Counted from the stretch's first letter, positions 1 through 12,105 are shown. The stretch: DNA of 64,000 nucleotides from Monosporascus cannonballus (GCA_004154925.1 QJNS01000301.1:9277-73276), one strand, 5' to 3'. Made by a program: numbers and translations. Notes: generated from the sequence alone by a model not told the origin.

Positions 1-29
1 GCCCCCCCCCCCCCCCCCCCCCCCCCCCC
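1..29. repeat. Poly(C) homopolymer at window start
   Basis: An unbroken run of 28 C follows the first G. A tract this long is rare in fungal unique sequence. It may be a true homopolymer or an assembly or sequencing artefact. No gene is attached to it. Confidence 0.9.
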
Positions 30-1963
30 GAGAGGCTGAGGTTCGAACCCCCGAAGGAGCGGACAATGCAAGCCGCAAACAAATGCTGAAGATCGGCTCC
101 CGGAGCCGGAGTCCAGAGGGGTGCACGAGGGGTTCTCCCATAAGGACTCCGTGGGCCCGGAGGACGGTTGGCTGTCCCTTCCTCCTTTGAACGTTTTCTT
201 GTTGGTTCCGGTTCCGCTTCCCGTACTGGCTGACAAGTAGGTGAGTCGGTCCTTGGTAGGTAAGTTAGTGAAGATTGACCGGCGCCGAGTGACGGCCAGC
301 AAGCAACCCTAGGTATGCATGACCAGCTGCAGCGAGAGTCATTGAGGTACGTATGTATCTGGAGTAATAGCGGCTACGAGGAGGACCCGATAACGTGCTC
401 CCTTTAGACAGACATTCGCCCTCTTGGGGTCCGTATGGATGCTTCACCTTTCAGCCGTATCGACGGCCCGCGGGATATCGTCATCAAGTGTAGCAACGTA
501 CATAAGTAACCGCCAAAAAGGCTCTGCGCTGCAGGCACCCAGCAAAATATGTGTTTACAGCAGAGGTGGCGTTAATGATTTAACTCCATGGCTCCCCACG
601 ATTCGATTTCTGAGAGCGCCGTGACCACACCGGCACAGGGAATTACGGTCAGCACTCTTCAGTACACAACAGTTCGTACGGAAGTACGCCTCATCAACAA
701 TCTGGAGTCCAAACTACCATTAAGACCCGACTAGCCTTCAGACAGCGGGGGCTGTGGGCGGAAGGCTGGTTTCACAAGCAAAGCTCCCGGGCTTTTTTAT
801 AGCCTGTAGCACAGCAGAGAGATCCGCACGGAGTAACGATGGTGGTCAACCTATTCGTAATCACGCGCACGCACTGTGTCGCACTAGTGATAGTTTCAGG
901 TAAAGGCCCCGTCTCGTTGGACAAGGGTCTGTCCATCTGCCCACCTGTCTTTCAGCAGGCTGGGTGGTGGTGGTCTGCTTATTAGGTATTCATTCTTGTT
1001 GATTATCGGCACAGCGCTGCAGGCTGCAGGGCGCAACTGGGCGCCACCCGGGTGTGGGTGTGGGTGTGTGGGGTGGTAGCAACCCCCTGCGGCTGAGCCT
1101 ACCCCCTGCCTGGGGGTTCCCGGACGGAGTCCCCTTATAAACTCCGGATGCCCACGTGCTGGGACAACCCCTATTTCGTGCGTCCCGGTGTCGCGGAAGA
1201 GTGGCGGCGAATCGGGTTATCGATATATGCCGACTTGGGGAATGGCCAGGACCTGGTCAACTGCCCGTTGTGCAGGACGCCCACGGGTGGCCCCGCGGTT
1301 CTGGGAGGACGCCCGGTCCACAGTCGCAAGCATTGCACATCACAGCTATTGAAAGATCGATAGATGGTTGGAATAATCTGTGGTCACAAAGAGGTGGCTA
1401 GCACGATCATGAGTCAGCTCTATTATCAATACCAAGTCGTTTAAGATAATACATAGTTCATCCGCAGACTAATCCAACAACAGGCCTCGTTGCTATAACA
1501 ACAAAGATAATAAAATCGCTACTTGGTGCAGCGGGCTGCTTTATATCTCGCGTAGAAGTTGCGTAGAGCGAGGAATGGACTCAATTCACTAGATATGGAC
1601 CGTGTTTTGATTTTTGTCTCCACGACGAAGCCAAAAATATCATGTCGTCATCGTATTGACTTCCGTATTATGACGTATACGGTATTGGCTTGGCCGCGCC
1701 TCTGGTCTTATAGCTTGATAGATTGCAAGTCAACAGAGAACCCCATCTAACTTGCAAAACAGAATGCTCCGCATCCTTTCCAGGCATTCGGGTCGCGTGC
1801 GCAGTAGATTCCAGTCTACAAGGCTTGCCACGATTGTTCCGAGAGCGACAATGTCAGGCATGTACCATGCCCGTTCACACACGCCCGCAGTCGTTCTGTA
1901 AGCAACGTCCCCGTTACTGCCCCGGTCGATTGGCTGGCTGTGACTAATAGTAAATCTTCGCAG
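30..1963. other. Gene-poor stretch without recognisable gene
   Basis: Only short, low-quality reading frames occur here and none resembles a known family. A GT-rich simple repeat (GGGTGT units) lies near 1051-1070. TAGGTA-type motifs lie near 254-266 and 308-316. The last 66 bases (1898-1963) look like the 3' part of an intron: a GTAAGC donor, a TGACTAA branch-like word and a CAG acceptor just before the dehydrogenase remnant. No upstream exon encoding the expected Rossmann-fold start could be found. Confidence 0.6.
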
Positions 1964-2642
1964 CCGAGAAAGGACAGCCGGATTGGACGGACGCGAAGGT
2001 TATCTCGGAACACTTCCTGCAGACCAAGGAGGAGTCGTGGGCTGAGACCATGAAGGTCAACGTCACGGGGTTATACTGGATGTCCATGGCCTTCTTGCCT
2101 CTGTTGCAGAAGGTCCGCGATGTCACTCCGAGATACACGTCGCAGATTGTCAACATCACCTCGATTTCAGGGGCCATGAAGGGGTCGAGTTCGGGGCAGC
2201 CCGCGTACGCCGCTTCCAAGGCCGCAGCCACGCACCTGAGCCGCATGCTGGCTACCCTCTTTACGGACACCAAGGTGAACATATCTCCCAGCCTCTCGGC
2301 GTACGTAGTGCTGGCGTTCGCTAACAGCCGACGTACGCAAAAGGTCCGCGTCAACGTCATCGCCCCGGGCGTCTTCCCCAGCGAGATGACGGCGGGCTCC
2401 TCGGGAGAGAGGACAACAAGAGCAAGCTCGACATGAAGGCCAGCAACCCGGCTGGAAGGTTCGGCCACGATTCCGATATGGCGGCGACCATCCTGTTCTT
2501 GGCCGGGAAGGGAGGCCTGCTCTACAACGGCCAGATCCTCACTCCGGATGGCGGTAAGACTCTTCGGTCCATCACGTAAGGGAGGGGTATTTCTGACTGT
2601 TGAATAGGCAACACAATTGTCCAACCAGCCGTGGCTAAATAG
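1964..2642 (+). pseudogene. Truncated, frameshifted short-chain dehydrogenase/reductase
   Basis: This is the C-terminal two thirds of a classical SDR, closest in feel to the fungal 'rhamnolipid 3-oxoacyl-ACP reductase' (RhlG-like) group of NADP-dependent reductases. Reading from 1964 gives AEKGQPDWTDAK and then the helix containing MKVNVTGLYW. The active site is visible: NITSIS supplies the Ser, and YAASK is the YxxxK motif. RVNVIAPGVFPSEMTAG follows, and later NPAGRFGHDSDMAATILFLAG. Two introns are apparent: 2275-2343 (69 nt, branch GCTAAC) and 2554-2607 (54 nt, branch CTGAC). The reading frame is broken after SSGE by two extra bases (A2410-G2411 in a GAGAGAG slip); the remainder continues in another frame to a stop at 2640-2642. 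The N-terminal cofactor-binding half (TGxxxGIG) is absent. Truncation plus frameshift argue for a pseudogene; a sequencing error at the GA repeat could explain the shift but not the missing half. Confidence 0.8.
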
Positions 2643-5029
2643 GAACTTGGTGGAAAGGCGAAGCAGCCGGGATGCGTAATTGCCATTGCCGACGATCCAT
2701 GCGCACCAGGGCATATTATGGGTGTTTTAGGTGAGGCAGGGCAGCAAACAGAGGGTTAGAGGAGTTCCGGCATGGCGGTGAGTACCCCCGTCATCCAGCC
2801 CAACACTGTAGCAATATCAAGCCATAACGAATGCCCTGGGTTTAGTATGTTATATCGTGATCAAGTAAACCCTTAAAAAGAGTCCATCAAGCCTGCTACC
2901 CGCCATCCTGTACTAAGTAGCCCCAATCACCCTTGTCCATTTTGTAAGAACATGGACAAAACCAGTAGCCCAGCACAGGACTTACTGCTAGCTGTCGCAG
3001 GACAATACCCAGAAACGAACGGTATGACGGCAGACCCTGTAACTAGCGTTACTTTACGACGATATTACGGAAGGGTTAAGCCACCCATCGCCCTGAAACC
3101 CTAGAGGAGGTAAATGTTGCAACAGGACGCCAGGACAAAAGACTCGGCGTTCTTAACTGTAGACTCTCCGAACCCTACATCAATCTTTTTATTTTATTCC
3201 GAGATATCCCCATAAAATGTGAATTCGTAGAAGTCGGCTCCTTGGGATAGATTCACATTGCCTTCGACAGGGGTATTTAGGCTCATCCAATTTATAAAAT
3301 CGGCAGCTCCGCAATCCCGGCCCTGGCCTTGTAAAATCGAACCCGGAGATATCGCCCCCAACTACCAGGATGTGCTTAACCACGGATATCCGGTGACAAT
3401 GAGATTGTCTGCCGACTGACTCACCGGGAGGCACGGCAGCTGAGCCAACTACCTGCCTACCTCTTCGGCTGCCGCCCCCTATCCTGTGTATCCCCGCCCT
3501 CGACAACAGGGAACAGAAATGGAAACGGGAATCTGCAGCAGTCCCCGTCAGGACGCGACCACTCCCGGATGAGGAAGGCAGACCGGCGGCCGTCGCCGGA
3601 GACGGGGCTGCTCGTCGTTCTACTCAGTACTCCCCCCGGCTCTACTCTCTGCAGATCGGTCGATCGACTGTGGAGGAGAGGGGAGGAGGGGCAAAGGGTA
3701 TGTGCTTGGGGGGAGTAGGTCGGAATCGATCAGTCCTAGGGTACCTAGGTAATTTGGCATATGACGCTTCTGTCCATAAGGGTTTGCCTGCCTGGCTTTC
3801 GTGGTCCCATGAAGATAATCACGATTTCTAACTGGAATGTCACCCCTGTGATATCCGTGACGGATTCTGCAGCAGCCGGTTTCTCGTGACCGTCAGTCTC
3901 TCCACTAGTAGACTGGATACGGTCCCCTGGTGACGGCCAGCCATTGTGACTGGTGTATACGCATTTGTCGAGAAAGAGTTCAGGTAGCGTTGCGTTCTTC
4001 TTCGTCGATCTCCTCTTAATTTAGCCGCTGTAGGCGAAGGCGGGGTGTGCTCAGCAACTGAGGCCGCGGGACCGGCAACCGCTATTCTGGAGGCTTCTCT
4101 TTCGTTATCGGCTGAGGCCTGCGTCGTACCGATTTTCAGTAAACAGGCCTGAAGCGCCGCCCATGAGACAGAATCCGTTTTATTCGGACGAAGAGACCTC
4201 GACAGAGATGACTGCACTGCACTTTCTGACACGAGGAGGCCCGAGTCCCGGTGCGTGCGCTCCGTGATTGGGCATGGGGCTCTTCGAAAAATGCCAGCCG
4301 CTACTGAAGTGCGCTAAGATGCGATACAGCAGGTGCGACATAGAAGTCAATGAGGGGTTGGTAGATTGTGCGTCGGCGGGGTAGTAATTATTTATTTCGC
4401 GCAAGGGTTGGAAGGATCCAAGTGGTCTAAAAGCGCGCTCTCTCCACCGTCTCGTGGCGGTTGTTTCTCTGTTTTACAGGGCGGGTGACTCGAACTAGCG
4501 TTACAAACTGAAATAGCTGCCTTCGTCAAAAGAGGGGCAGGGCTCACGGGCAAGGTAAGATATGCAGCTCACATGATGAGACATCCGTATAGACATGATA
4601 GGATGAAACAGCCAAGGCGGGAGTTTTTTGTGCTGTGCGCTTCCTCCCATCCATTGGCGTGCTCTCGATCTTGAGCCCTGTGCGGATCTTTCGGGATTTG
4701 AATACCCAGATCTTCGGCCAGTTCCGGCGTATGTGGTTTGCTCGCCTGGCGATCAGTGCCCGGCAGGCAGCCCGCTCGGAACTCTCCTTCGTCGCGTCAA
4801 GGTTCGGTTCGGGTGGTCTATCAGGTTTGACATCTCACTCCGGCTCTGGAGGGGTAAAAGACGGTGACAGGAGGCGACAAGAGGGGGTCACCGCCGTAAA
4901 GAGAAGCTTTCGCGGCTGAGATGGCCTAGTGACGTCCGCCAAGCCCTATGCACAAAAAACCTCTTCATCAACGCTATTCCTACCTTAGGTAATACGGGAG
5001 ATTCTTCGGGCCCCATCTCGCGATACCGT

Positions 5030-5049
5030 CCTGTCTGGACCCAGACAGG
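5030..5049. repeat. Perfect 8-bp hairpin
   Basis: CCTGTCTG and CAGACAGG are separated by the loop GACC. It is not next to a gene and no T-run follows, so it is recorded only as structure. Confidence 0.6.
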
Positions 5050-5820
5050 GAGTCTGTGCGATAAGAGCTCATCCCCGCCGCCCGGCGAGGCACACCGACG
5101 ACTACCGACCGACCGACCGTACATAAAGAGAAGTGGCTGGGCCCTCAGGTTAAGCATCACTGAGAGATAGAACGGCTTACACACAATACGGGTTAGCTAA
5201 AACAGTCCAAATTGTGCAGCACGACCCGAAAGACAATCTCGGATGGATGGTCTTGATTGCAAATGCCGGCATGAGGCCCAACCCTCTTTTCCGTTTCTCG
5301 CCTAGTCCCTATTTCCTTCACCACGCCCATGTGGGGTTGACGCTGGGATGCTGGCGTGATGTTGCGCAAAGCTTAAAGTTTGACTGGTTACCCGCCCACA
5401 GTAACATCGCTGACCATGCGATATTCCCTTTGAGGAACCGCACTGCACTCCACAGAATGACGAGATGATAAGTCGCACCAGGAAGCATACAGGCGCATCG
5501 AATCATCGTGAGGCACAGCTTTTCCGGAGGGATGCATGCAGAGCGCTCCGTAACAGTGGAGTGGACTTTAAGGGCTGCCCCCCCGTTGGTTCTCCAGTTA
5601 CACACGTGCCCAGGTGTGGATAGATAAATCTGCAAGGCGACAACGCCCGATGCACATACGCGCGGTCACATATTTAGAAAACGCATCGTCTTCGCCCCAG
5701 ACCAGTGCGCTGGTAGAATCTGAAGCCTCATCCGTTCCGCGTGGGCAAATGCAGCGATGAGGAAAGAGCACTAGGTACTTGAAATAGTCCTGCACTGGGT
5801 AGCCCATGACAGATACATGA

Positions 5821-5844
5821 AAGCCGACGTCAACTCGTCGGCTT
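5821..5844. repeat. Perfect 9-bp hairpin, terminator-like shape
   Basis: AAGCCGACG, a six-base loop, then CGTCGGCTT and a pyrimidine-rich CTTATT. In bacteria this would suggest an intrinsic terminator. In a fungal spacer with no adjacent gene it has no assigned role. Confidence 0.6.
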
Positions 5845-8364
5845 CTTATTGTCAGGTACGGTATATCATTATACTAGACGGCAGAATGATAATAAGCCCC
5901 AACTACCCGTGGAAAATTGAAGCAAAGATCGACCCTGCAGGTTAAATTTGAGGCTTTTCGACTGGTTGCCGAGGTCCTGCATGACCTTGCTGACTCCGCA
6001 ACCGGTTCCGTATCGCGCGCCTCGGGATTGGCTGCAAGTGACAGGCCTCCTAGCCTCATTCATGGGAATTGCCATGAAGAGAATAGAGTCAGCGGGACCG
6101 CGGCTGCCAAGGTGGTTAGATATAGCTATATCAGGCTTGCTAACGTAGTATGACGAATTCGCAATACGATCATGCGATGAGATCGAAAAGCTTGACCTCC
6201 GCGCCTACTTGCATCGTGTGCGACCGCTCCACTGTATGTTATATAGAACAGAAGGCCATCAGACGCTGCCGAGCAGGGACGGGCGAAGGTCCTGTAAATA
6301 AGGAAATGCGAGTCTTATGGGAAGATGGATCGCTGGTGGTCGCTGTACAGCGCTTTGCCTGCGCGTTACACATTAGGTAGACTCTAAGAGAGACTGTTAA
6401 GACGTCTTCTGCTCGGTCTGAGGGACGCGGAATTTGGTACTATTTGACATCTCTGTTGTGGTAGTAGAGCTAACAGCCCCGGAGAAGATATTATGGTGTA
6501 GAATCTGCCGTCAGCTAATTCGGAGAACTGGCTCAGTGACATAAAAGATACCTCGGGTAGGTAAGTAGTTTAGGCGGAGGTCCCTTCGAAGAATATTTAG
6601 TACTATGTCAACGACGGCGAAATTTTCTAATGTCGTTACGTGAAGGTTTCCATTAGTGGGGTCCCGATCGTAGGGTCTTCTCCATTGTCTATCACAAGCC
6701 GAATGATTTCCACGGAGCATCCAGGCATTTTGGGTGGCATTTTGCCTCGTTAAGAGTCTTAAACGGCCGAGTGTAGCGCTAGAGCTAATTCGACGGCTCA
6801 TACCAATACCAACAATGGAGCCGATGAGTCAGTCACAGAGAAAAAGTATCTATCTACAGACGGACCTTTGGCGCCGCTTTGCAGCGGAGCGAGCGGTCGT
6901 GAAGAGAATCTGAAAGTCTCGTACCAAAATTGTATATACCTGAAAGGGCGTACGCGGAACTTAGGGCTTGAGGCGGCGTAGCTGTTTTGCGCAGTGTGGT
7001 CGCACTTAAGTTCATGCTTTATACCGTGCTGAAGGTTAAGCACGGGTGGGGCCGTGCAAACAAAATATGCTTTTGGTGTTTTTATAAAACGCTCCAAAAA
7101 AAAAGGTCGACTGATTAACCGACTGGGCTGCACCTCATAAATATATCAAACCAACGATCAATTTTCTAGGGACGGGACGGGCACTCCAACTTCAAACTCT
7201 GACAAGTCATCCACGCCAAGCGCATCAGAAGACTAATCCCGTCCAAGCTCGTCCAAGAGATCTTTACTATTTCAAGAGTGGTCGACGATTGATTCGATGG
7301 CAGCGACCGATAGCCAGAACAGCACCCGGCACCCATGGTCAGCTTCCAGCGGTTTCAGCGGAAATGCGTCCATGCCATGCACTTACTTACGTACCTTAGG
7401 TAGGCAGTCTTTTATATTATGCACTACTAGGCAGGGCAGCTCGCGCATATGTGGTGTTGGCTCGTGGCACACGACAAAATTCGAAGTGTTCAGCCCCGCG
7501 AAAGGATTAGAGTTGATTCTGCAGAGAATGGGTAGCCTATCCTCAGTCACACATCGAACTATTAATAACGTAGAAGATGGTTGGTTTCCCATACTTGTAT
7601 GTATGTATATATGTATAGAAGCGTTATTAGGAGATACAGTGGGCTCACATGCTAAGAAGCCCCAATACCTATACTTGAGGCCGGCTGGATTCGAAGTCAC
7701 TGAAGCACCGGTGTTATAGGATATTGGGCGGACATGGTTCTGTTTGCATATCCGCCGGTACTGTACCTCCAACTCGCTGCGGTACTGCAGCCTGCTGGCT
7801 CCTACAGTTGGAAAAACTAGTGGTGCCACACTGTATAGTTTGCGCTCTAGCGCTAGGCCATGATTTTCCTAGCAGTAGGCCTCTTGTCCCTTTTTTATTT
7901 GTACTTGGTTCTCCCACACTCAGTTCACACCCGCTCCAACGATTTGACTGAACCTCGATTCCTTTCCAGAGGAACAGAAGACCATCCCAAAACCGGCCTC
8001 GGATGCCTCTGGAAAATTTGGCCATAGTTCGCACCACACCGGTATACTTCGATCGGCATCTCGTACCTAACCTCATAACAAACCTTTTCGTCATTGTTGT
8101 GGGTGGCTGTCATATGCAAAGGAGCGTAAAAGTCCGACCATTTCGAAAACCTTCCCCAGAAATGGTCACGGAATATTGTCCCGCGAAAGTTCACCACCAA
8201 CTTTAGCCTTTTACCGAAAACGCCACCAATAGCGGCGGCGGCTTGTGAAACTCACGAGAGCTGCCAAACCGTAAATTAACGCCTTGTCGTCATCACCGTT
8301 GGTCGGCTGGCTGGCTCGGAACGCGCTTCTGGGTCGGGTCAGCAACCACGCCGCCGACTGTCGT

Positions 8365-11304
8365 ATGCCTCGTGTTTCATCGTCGTCAAAGAGACAGCAG
8401 GGCGCCTCGAATCATCGCGACACCAGACATGAGAATGGCCTAGTTGGGCCGGGAAAGCGCGTCGCCAAGCAAAAGAGCCAGAGTCTGAATGGTAACGTCG
8501 TGGCCAGGCCGGCTGACGATGCGGATGGCGCCTCCATTCCACCGACGCCGCCTCCGAACGGGAACACGAACGGTTACTCCAGGTTCCCCAATGCCGCCGA
8601 CATGCCCGCAGAGCACAGGACTACCGAGTTGCTGAGGAGGTCCTCGCTGGGCGGTTACTCCGAATCGTCGTCTTCCGAGTCCTACAGCTCTCATCTCGGA
8701 AACGGTGCAGCCCAAGAGAACCACAGGCGAATCGACGTAAACGCGACCAAGAATTCTAACGTGCATCGTGACCCGGGCCCGCTTGACTTCGCCTTTACAG
8801 TTCTGCGCTCCTGTCCTCTTCAGGACACCATCGCCATCCTCATCATCCTCATGCAGATTCCTCCCATTGCGCTATCGGGCATTTACATGCTCTTTACCCT
8901 ACTGACATTCGTTACTACAAGCAGCGGCCTGACCTTCAGCGATATTTTCGAGTGGAATCTCGGCGCCCCTTCCCTGGCGACCGTCATCTGCGTCGATGGT
9001 ATCGTGCTCTTGATCTGGTTATTCCTATGGGGCCCGATACAGCATATCATCCTCGATCTCGCTCAGATGGTCATCGCGCTTGGTTTGGGCGGCGGTTCGA
9101 GCTCGAGAGACGGAGGATCCTGGAAAAATTCTATGATATGTCTGAGCATGATCATGCTCTCCCACGGCCTGCGCCACACCAAGATGAAGTACTCTCCCAT
9201 CGGATACCTCCTAGGTTCGAGTCGCTTCATGAGCCCTGATCCGGATGATCTGCTGGAACCTTTGGATTCCATACGGGGCTACGACAGGGTCCAGTCGGGG
9301 TGGTTAAGCTGGGTTAGGAGCTTGTTGGCAATTCACATCTTGACGCAAGGTCTGGTTAAGTGTATACGCGATTGGTATTTGCGGCGGGAGAGGCGTGACC
9401 ATCTGGCTCAGAGCGCCGCCGACCCCGAAGCTGGCAAGAGCTACGCGGTGGACGTCGACGGTGGCTTTTTGACGCCGGACAGCGATGCCGCCTCCCTGCA
9501 AAACTCGAATGCTTTGACGACGAAAAGGAAAAGAAAACAAAGTGCCCAGATACGGACCCGCCAGCCGCTCTGGGCTGCTCTGGCGAGCACAAAAATTGTT
9601 GTTGTGAAGGAATATGAACTTAGTCATGCGGCGTCCGAATCCGCAGGTTCGAATGCCACCGACATTCATAACCTGGGGAATGCCCCTTTCAATACGCAGC
9701 CCGGACAGATTTGGATATCTTATGTTGGATGCGATGAAGTGTGCTTCAACACTAGTCACTTCCCTCCCCACCCCGCCGCTGAAGCGCAGCAGGAGGGGCA
9801 GGGAACTGATCTTGCGAAGCCGTTCTACGTAAAGGTTAACCATGCAGTCTGGCAGCCTACTCGGATGACGCCGGTCGAAATTAACGAGAGTGGTCCAGAA
9901 GGAGTCAGGTGGAGCGGAGACATTTACGGGTTGACTCCCATGTCCAACTATGAGTGCGAGTTCGTTTGCGCTGTAACACACGAGGTTCTCTTCTCGACGA
10001 GTGTTAGGACCACACAGGCCAAATCGGCAGATGCCGACGCTAGCGCCTCGAAACCCTCCGGACAACGTTCGTTGCGCCCAGATTCGCCCATCACGACCCT
10101 CAGGACCTCGATTGCTGCGGCCGAAAGCAAGTTGGCTGAAGAGAAGTCTCGTCAGAAGGCCCTACGGAAGGAGTTCCATCGCAAGGCAAATGCCATGAAG
10201 AAGGAGAATGAGAAGCTGTCCGCGGCCGTCCAGTCGGCCGGCACCGGCGACGACAAGCTGCGGCAGAAGATCCAGCAAAACTTGACGCAGCAGAAGCAGG
10301 CCGAGCAGGCTATCGCTAACCTTGAGGCCGAACTGAAAGAGTTTGAGGCGATACCGGAAGGGTTGAGATCTGCTTGGAAGGCCAAGCAGTCCTCGTGGAG
10401 CAACGAAAAAGCCAAGTACGACGGGGCCGTTGCCGCATTCAAAAGCTTCAAGGCGTCGGTCGACAACGCCATCAAAGTTCTCGAGGAGGAGAGGACCAGC
10501 CTTCAGACGAAGCGCAACAAGCTGAGCAGCCGCGTTGCCAAGGTTGAAGGCGAACATGTGCGCATTGCCGATGCCAACGCTCGTGGACTTGATGAAGCCG
10601 AACGGAGGCGACAAGCGAGGGAGACCTACGAGAACGATATTGCCGTTGTGGAGCGCGACCTCATCGATAGGATCAACGAGAACGAGGCTCGCATCTACAA
10701 GAAAGACCGAGAGAACCTGGCCCTGAAAAGTGAGCTTGATTCATTCCACACTCAGCAGCAGCAGGCAGCCTACGTATACGCCGCGTCCTATGACTTCTCC
10801 GAGTCGAATTCCCACTACTCACCGTCCGCACCCGCCGCGCAACTTCAGGCCAACGTATCTCACCCCCCACCTTTTGACTCGACAGCCTCTTGGAGCAACA
10901 GTCTCTATAACTCATCGCTCCACTCATCGCCTTGGGGGCCGTCGCCCCTAGCTGCCGCGTTCACGCCGCAGTCGTCCGCAGCCGCATCTCATACGCGACG
11001 CCCCGCGCCAAAGGCCAGAGGACGGTCGTCGTCCATGCTCAGCGACGTTTCCGGCTTTACCCAGAGCAGCGCTACGGACGACGAGGCCGACGGTAGCCTA
11101 CCGGCGAAGTCGAAGCACCAAGTGGGGGTCGGTGGGCTCCGCAGGCCGCCTCCGGGTTTCGAGTGCTCCCCCCGGCCTCACCGGTCGAACTGCGGCAATG
11201 TCGAGATGGCGAGCGACGTTAGTGGTAGCAGCGCCAGCGGCGGCGACGGCAGCGTAGGCAGCGGTAGCAGCGCTCGGGGATCGATGAGTCCCTCGCCTTC
11301 CTGA
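8365..11304 (+). CDS. acrB: AcrB-type ubiquitination network membrane protein
   Basis: The protein has 979 residues in a single exon. The frame is open further upstream, but the first in-frame ATG (8365) gives the family start MPRVSSSSKRQQG, followed by NHRDTRHENGLVGPGKR. AcrB proteins of filamentous fungi are integral membrane proteins genetically linked to the CreB/CreC deubiquitination and CreD ubiquitination network in carbon catabolite regulation; in Aspergillus, acrB mutants show acriflavine resistance. Visible here: hydrophobic membrane segments at about residues 150-190, 205-225 and 252-270; a beta-rich middle region at about 445-535 containing GQIWISYVGCDE; a long charged coiled coil at about 575-800; and a Ser/Gly/Pro-rich tail. 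The length is close to known family members. The placement as AcrB is recognition of the whole protein; the regulatory role is inferred from the Aspergillus work. Confidence 0.88.
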   Translation: MPRVSSSSKRQQGASNHRDTRHENGLVGPGKRVAKQKSQSLNGNVVARPADDADGASIPPTPPPNGNTNGYSRFPNAADMPAEHRTTELLRRSSLGGYSESSSSESYSSHLGNGAAQENHRRIDVNATKNSNVHRDPGPLDFAFTVLRSCPLQDTIAILIILMQIPPIALSGIYMLFTLLTFVTTSSGLTFSDIFEWNLGAPSLATVICVDGIVLLIWLFLWGPIQHIILDLAQMVIALGLGGGSSSRDGGSWKNSMICLSMIMLSHGLRHTKMKYSPIGYLLGSSRFMSPDPDDLLEPLDSIRGYDRVQSGWLSWVRSLLAIHILTQGLVKCIRDWYLRRERRDHLAQSAADPEAGKSYAVDVDGGFLTPDSDAASLQNSNALTTKRKRKQSAQIRTRQPLWAALASTKIVVVKEYELSHAASESAGSNATDIHNLGNAPFNTQPGQIWISYVGCDEVCFNTSHFPPHPAAEAQQEGQGTDLAKPFYVKVNHAVWQPTRMTPVEINESGPEGVRWSGDIYGLTPMSNYECEFVCAVTHEVLFSTSVRTTQAKSADADASASKPSGQRSLRPDSPITTLRTSIAAAESKLAEEKSRQKALRKEFHRKANAMKKENEKLSAAVQSAGTGDDKLRQKIQQNLTQQKQAEQAIANLEAELKEFEAIPEGLRSAWKAKQSSWSNEKAKYDGAVAAFKSFKASVDNAIKVLEEERTSLQTKRNKLSSRVAKVEGEHVRIADANARGLDEAERRRQARETYENDIAVVERDLIDRINENEARIYKKDRENLALKSELDSFHTQQQQAAYVYAASYDFSESNSHYSPSAPAAQLQANVSHPPPFDSTASWSNSLYNSSLHSSPWGPSPLAAAFTPQSSAAASHTRRPAPKARGRSSSMLSDVSGFTQSSATDDEADGSLPAKSKHQVGVGGLRRPPPGFECSPRPHRSNCGNVEMASDVSGSSASGGDGSVGSGSSARGSMSPSPS

Positions 11305-11764
11305 AGTCTTGGCCCCGCCCGTCTGCCTTCCCAGCATTTCTTCGTCCGTCGAACCGCTGTTTTCCGAGGGTCGGGCCCTGTCTGTCTCTATCCGCTAGCG
11401 ACTTCTGTAGTTAGGTAGTTGGTTCTCCATCCTGATAGCGCGTCGAACATCCATCCCATCTCTCGTTCAGGCTGAGTAGAATTTGGACTAGCGAATAAAA
11501 GTTGCATCCTTTCACAAGACTATATTTCTTTTCTTGTGTGATAGGCGAGATTTGTATGCTTCGCAGTGATTCGTTCTCGAAGCCTGGTACTAGGTACTAC
11601 CCAACTTTGCAAGACGATGCCCGAATTTTTCCTGCGCGAAGTAGGCTTCGAGACATTATACCGGGTTCTCCAGTACGTCTTAAGCACTGAATTACTAGGT
11701 ACAGTGACGGGACAAAAATCTGGCAACTCCTGACCAGCTACACTAAAACTTATCGTGTTCAACA

Positions 11765-12105
11765 TCATATCATAATTTACAAAAATAAAAACAAAAATTT
11801 AATTATAATTTAAAAAAGAGGTAAAAAATATTAAATTATCGTAATAACAAAATTTCTGGCTAAAGATCATAATATCAGTAAACTTCCTTTTAAAAACTTT
11901 GATTTAATATCGTTAAATAATGCTAAAACTCAAAGGTAATATTTTCGCCAATAAATTTTTAACCGTATTATAGAGCATTAAGATATTATATATTAACGAG
12001 ATGTAAAATTATTCTGAAATATTTTCAGAAGATACATTTTACATGTAATATTTTTCTTTTAATCTACTATGATTTAATATAGATTACGAACTTTTCCCAC
12101 TTTCT
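11765..12105. repeat. Small AT-rich, RIP-like island
   Basis: About 340 bases of very AT-rich sequence with abrupt borders, between two GC-balanced genes. It contains a 44-base interrupted palindrome at 12001-12044 (outer arms ATGTAAAAT / ATTTTACAT, inner arms TTCTGAAA / TTTCAGAA). No transposon termini could be identified. It is probably a mutated fragment of a mobile element. Confidence 0.5.

Larger units (their letters stand above)
2643..8364. other. 5.7-kb spacer with no recognisable gene
   Basis: The base composition is ordinary but no reading frame shows a family motif, codon bias or plausible splicing. Visible structure is limited. There are two clean hairpins (5030-5049 and 5821-5844) and scattered TACCTAGGTA-like words (3735-3752, 4981-4990, 7391-7402). 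The last few hundred bases should hold the promoter and 5' leader of the downstream AcrB gene, but I see no diagnostic box. It could contain non-coding transcripts or very old, fully decayed genes. Confidence 0.55.

Noticed and set aside
3840..4232. 130-codon minus-strand frame
   Set aside because: No recognisable motif or conserved features; length is within chance for this composition.
5821..5850. Rho-independent terminator
   Set aside because: The shape fits but this is a eukaryotic spacer with no gene upstream; kept only as a hairpin.
7297..7719. 140-codon plus-strand frame
   Set aside because: No domain signal and it is overlapped by a similar-length frame on the opposite strand.
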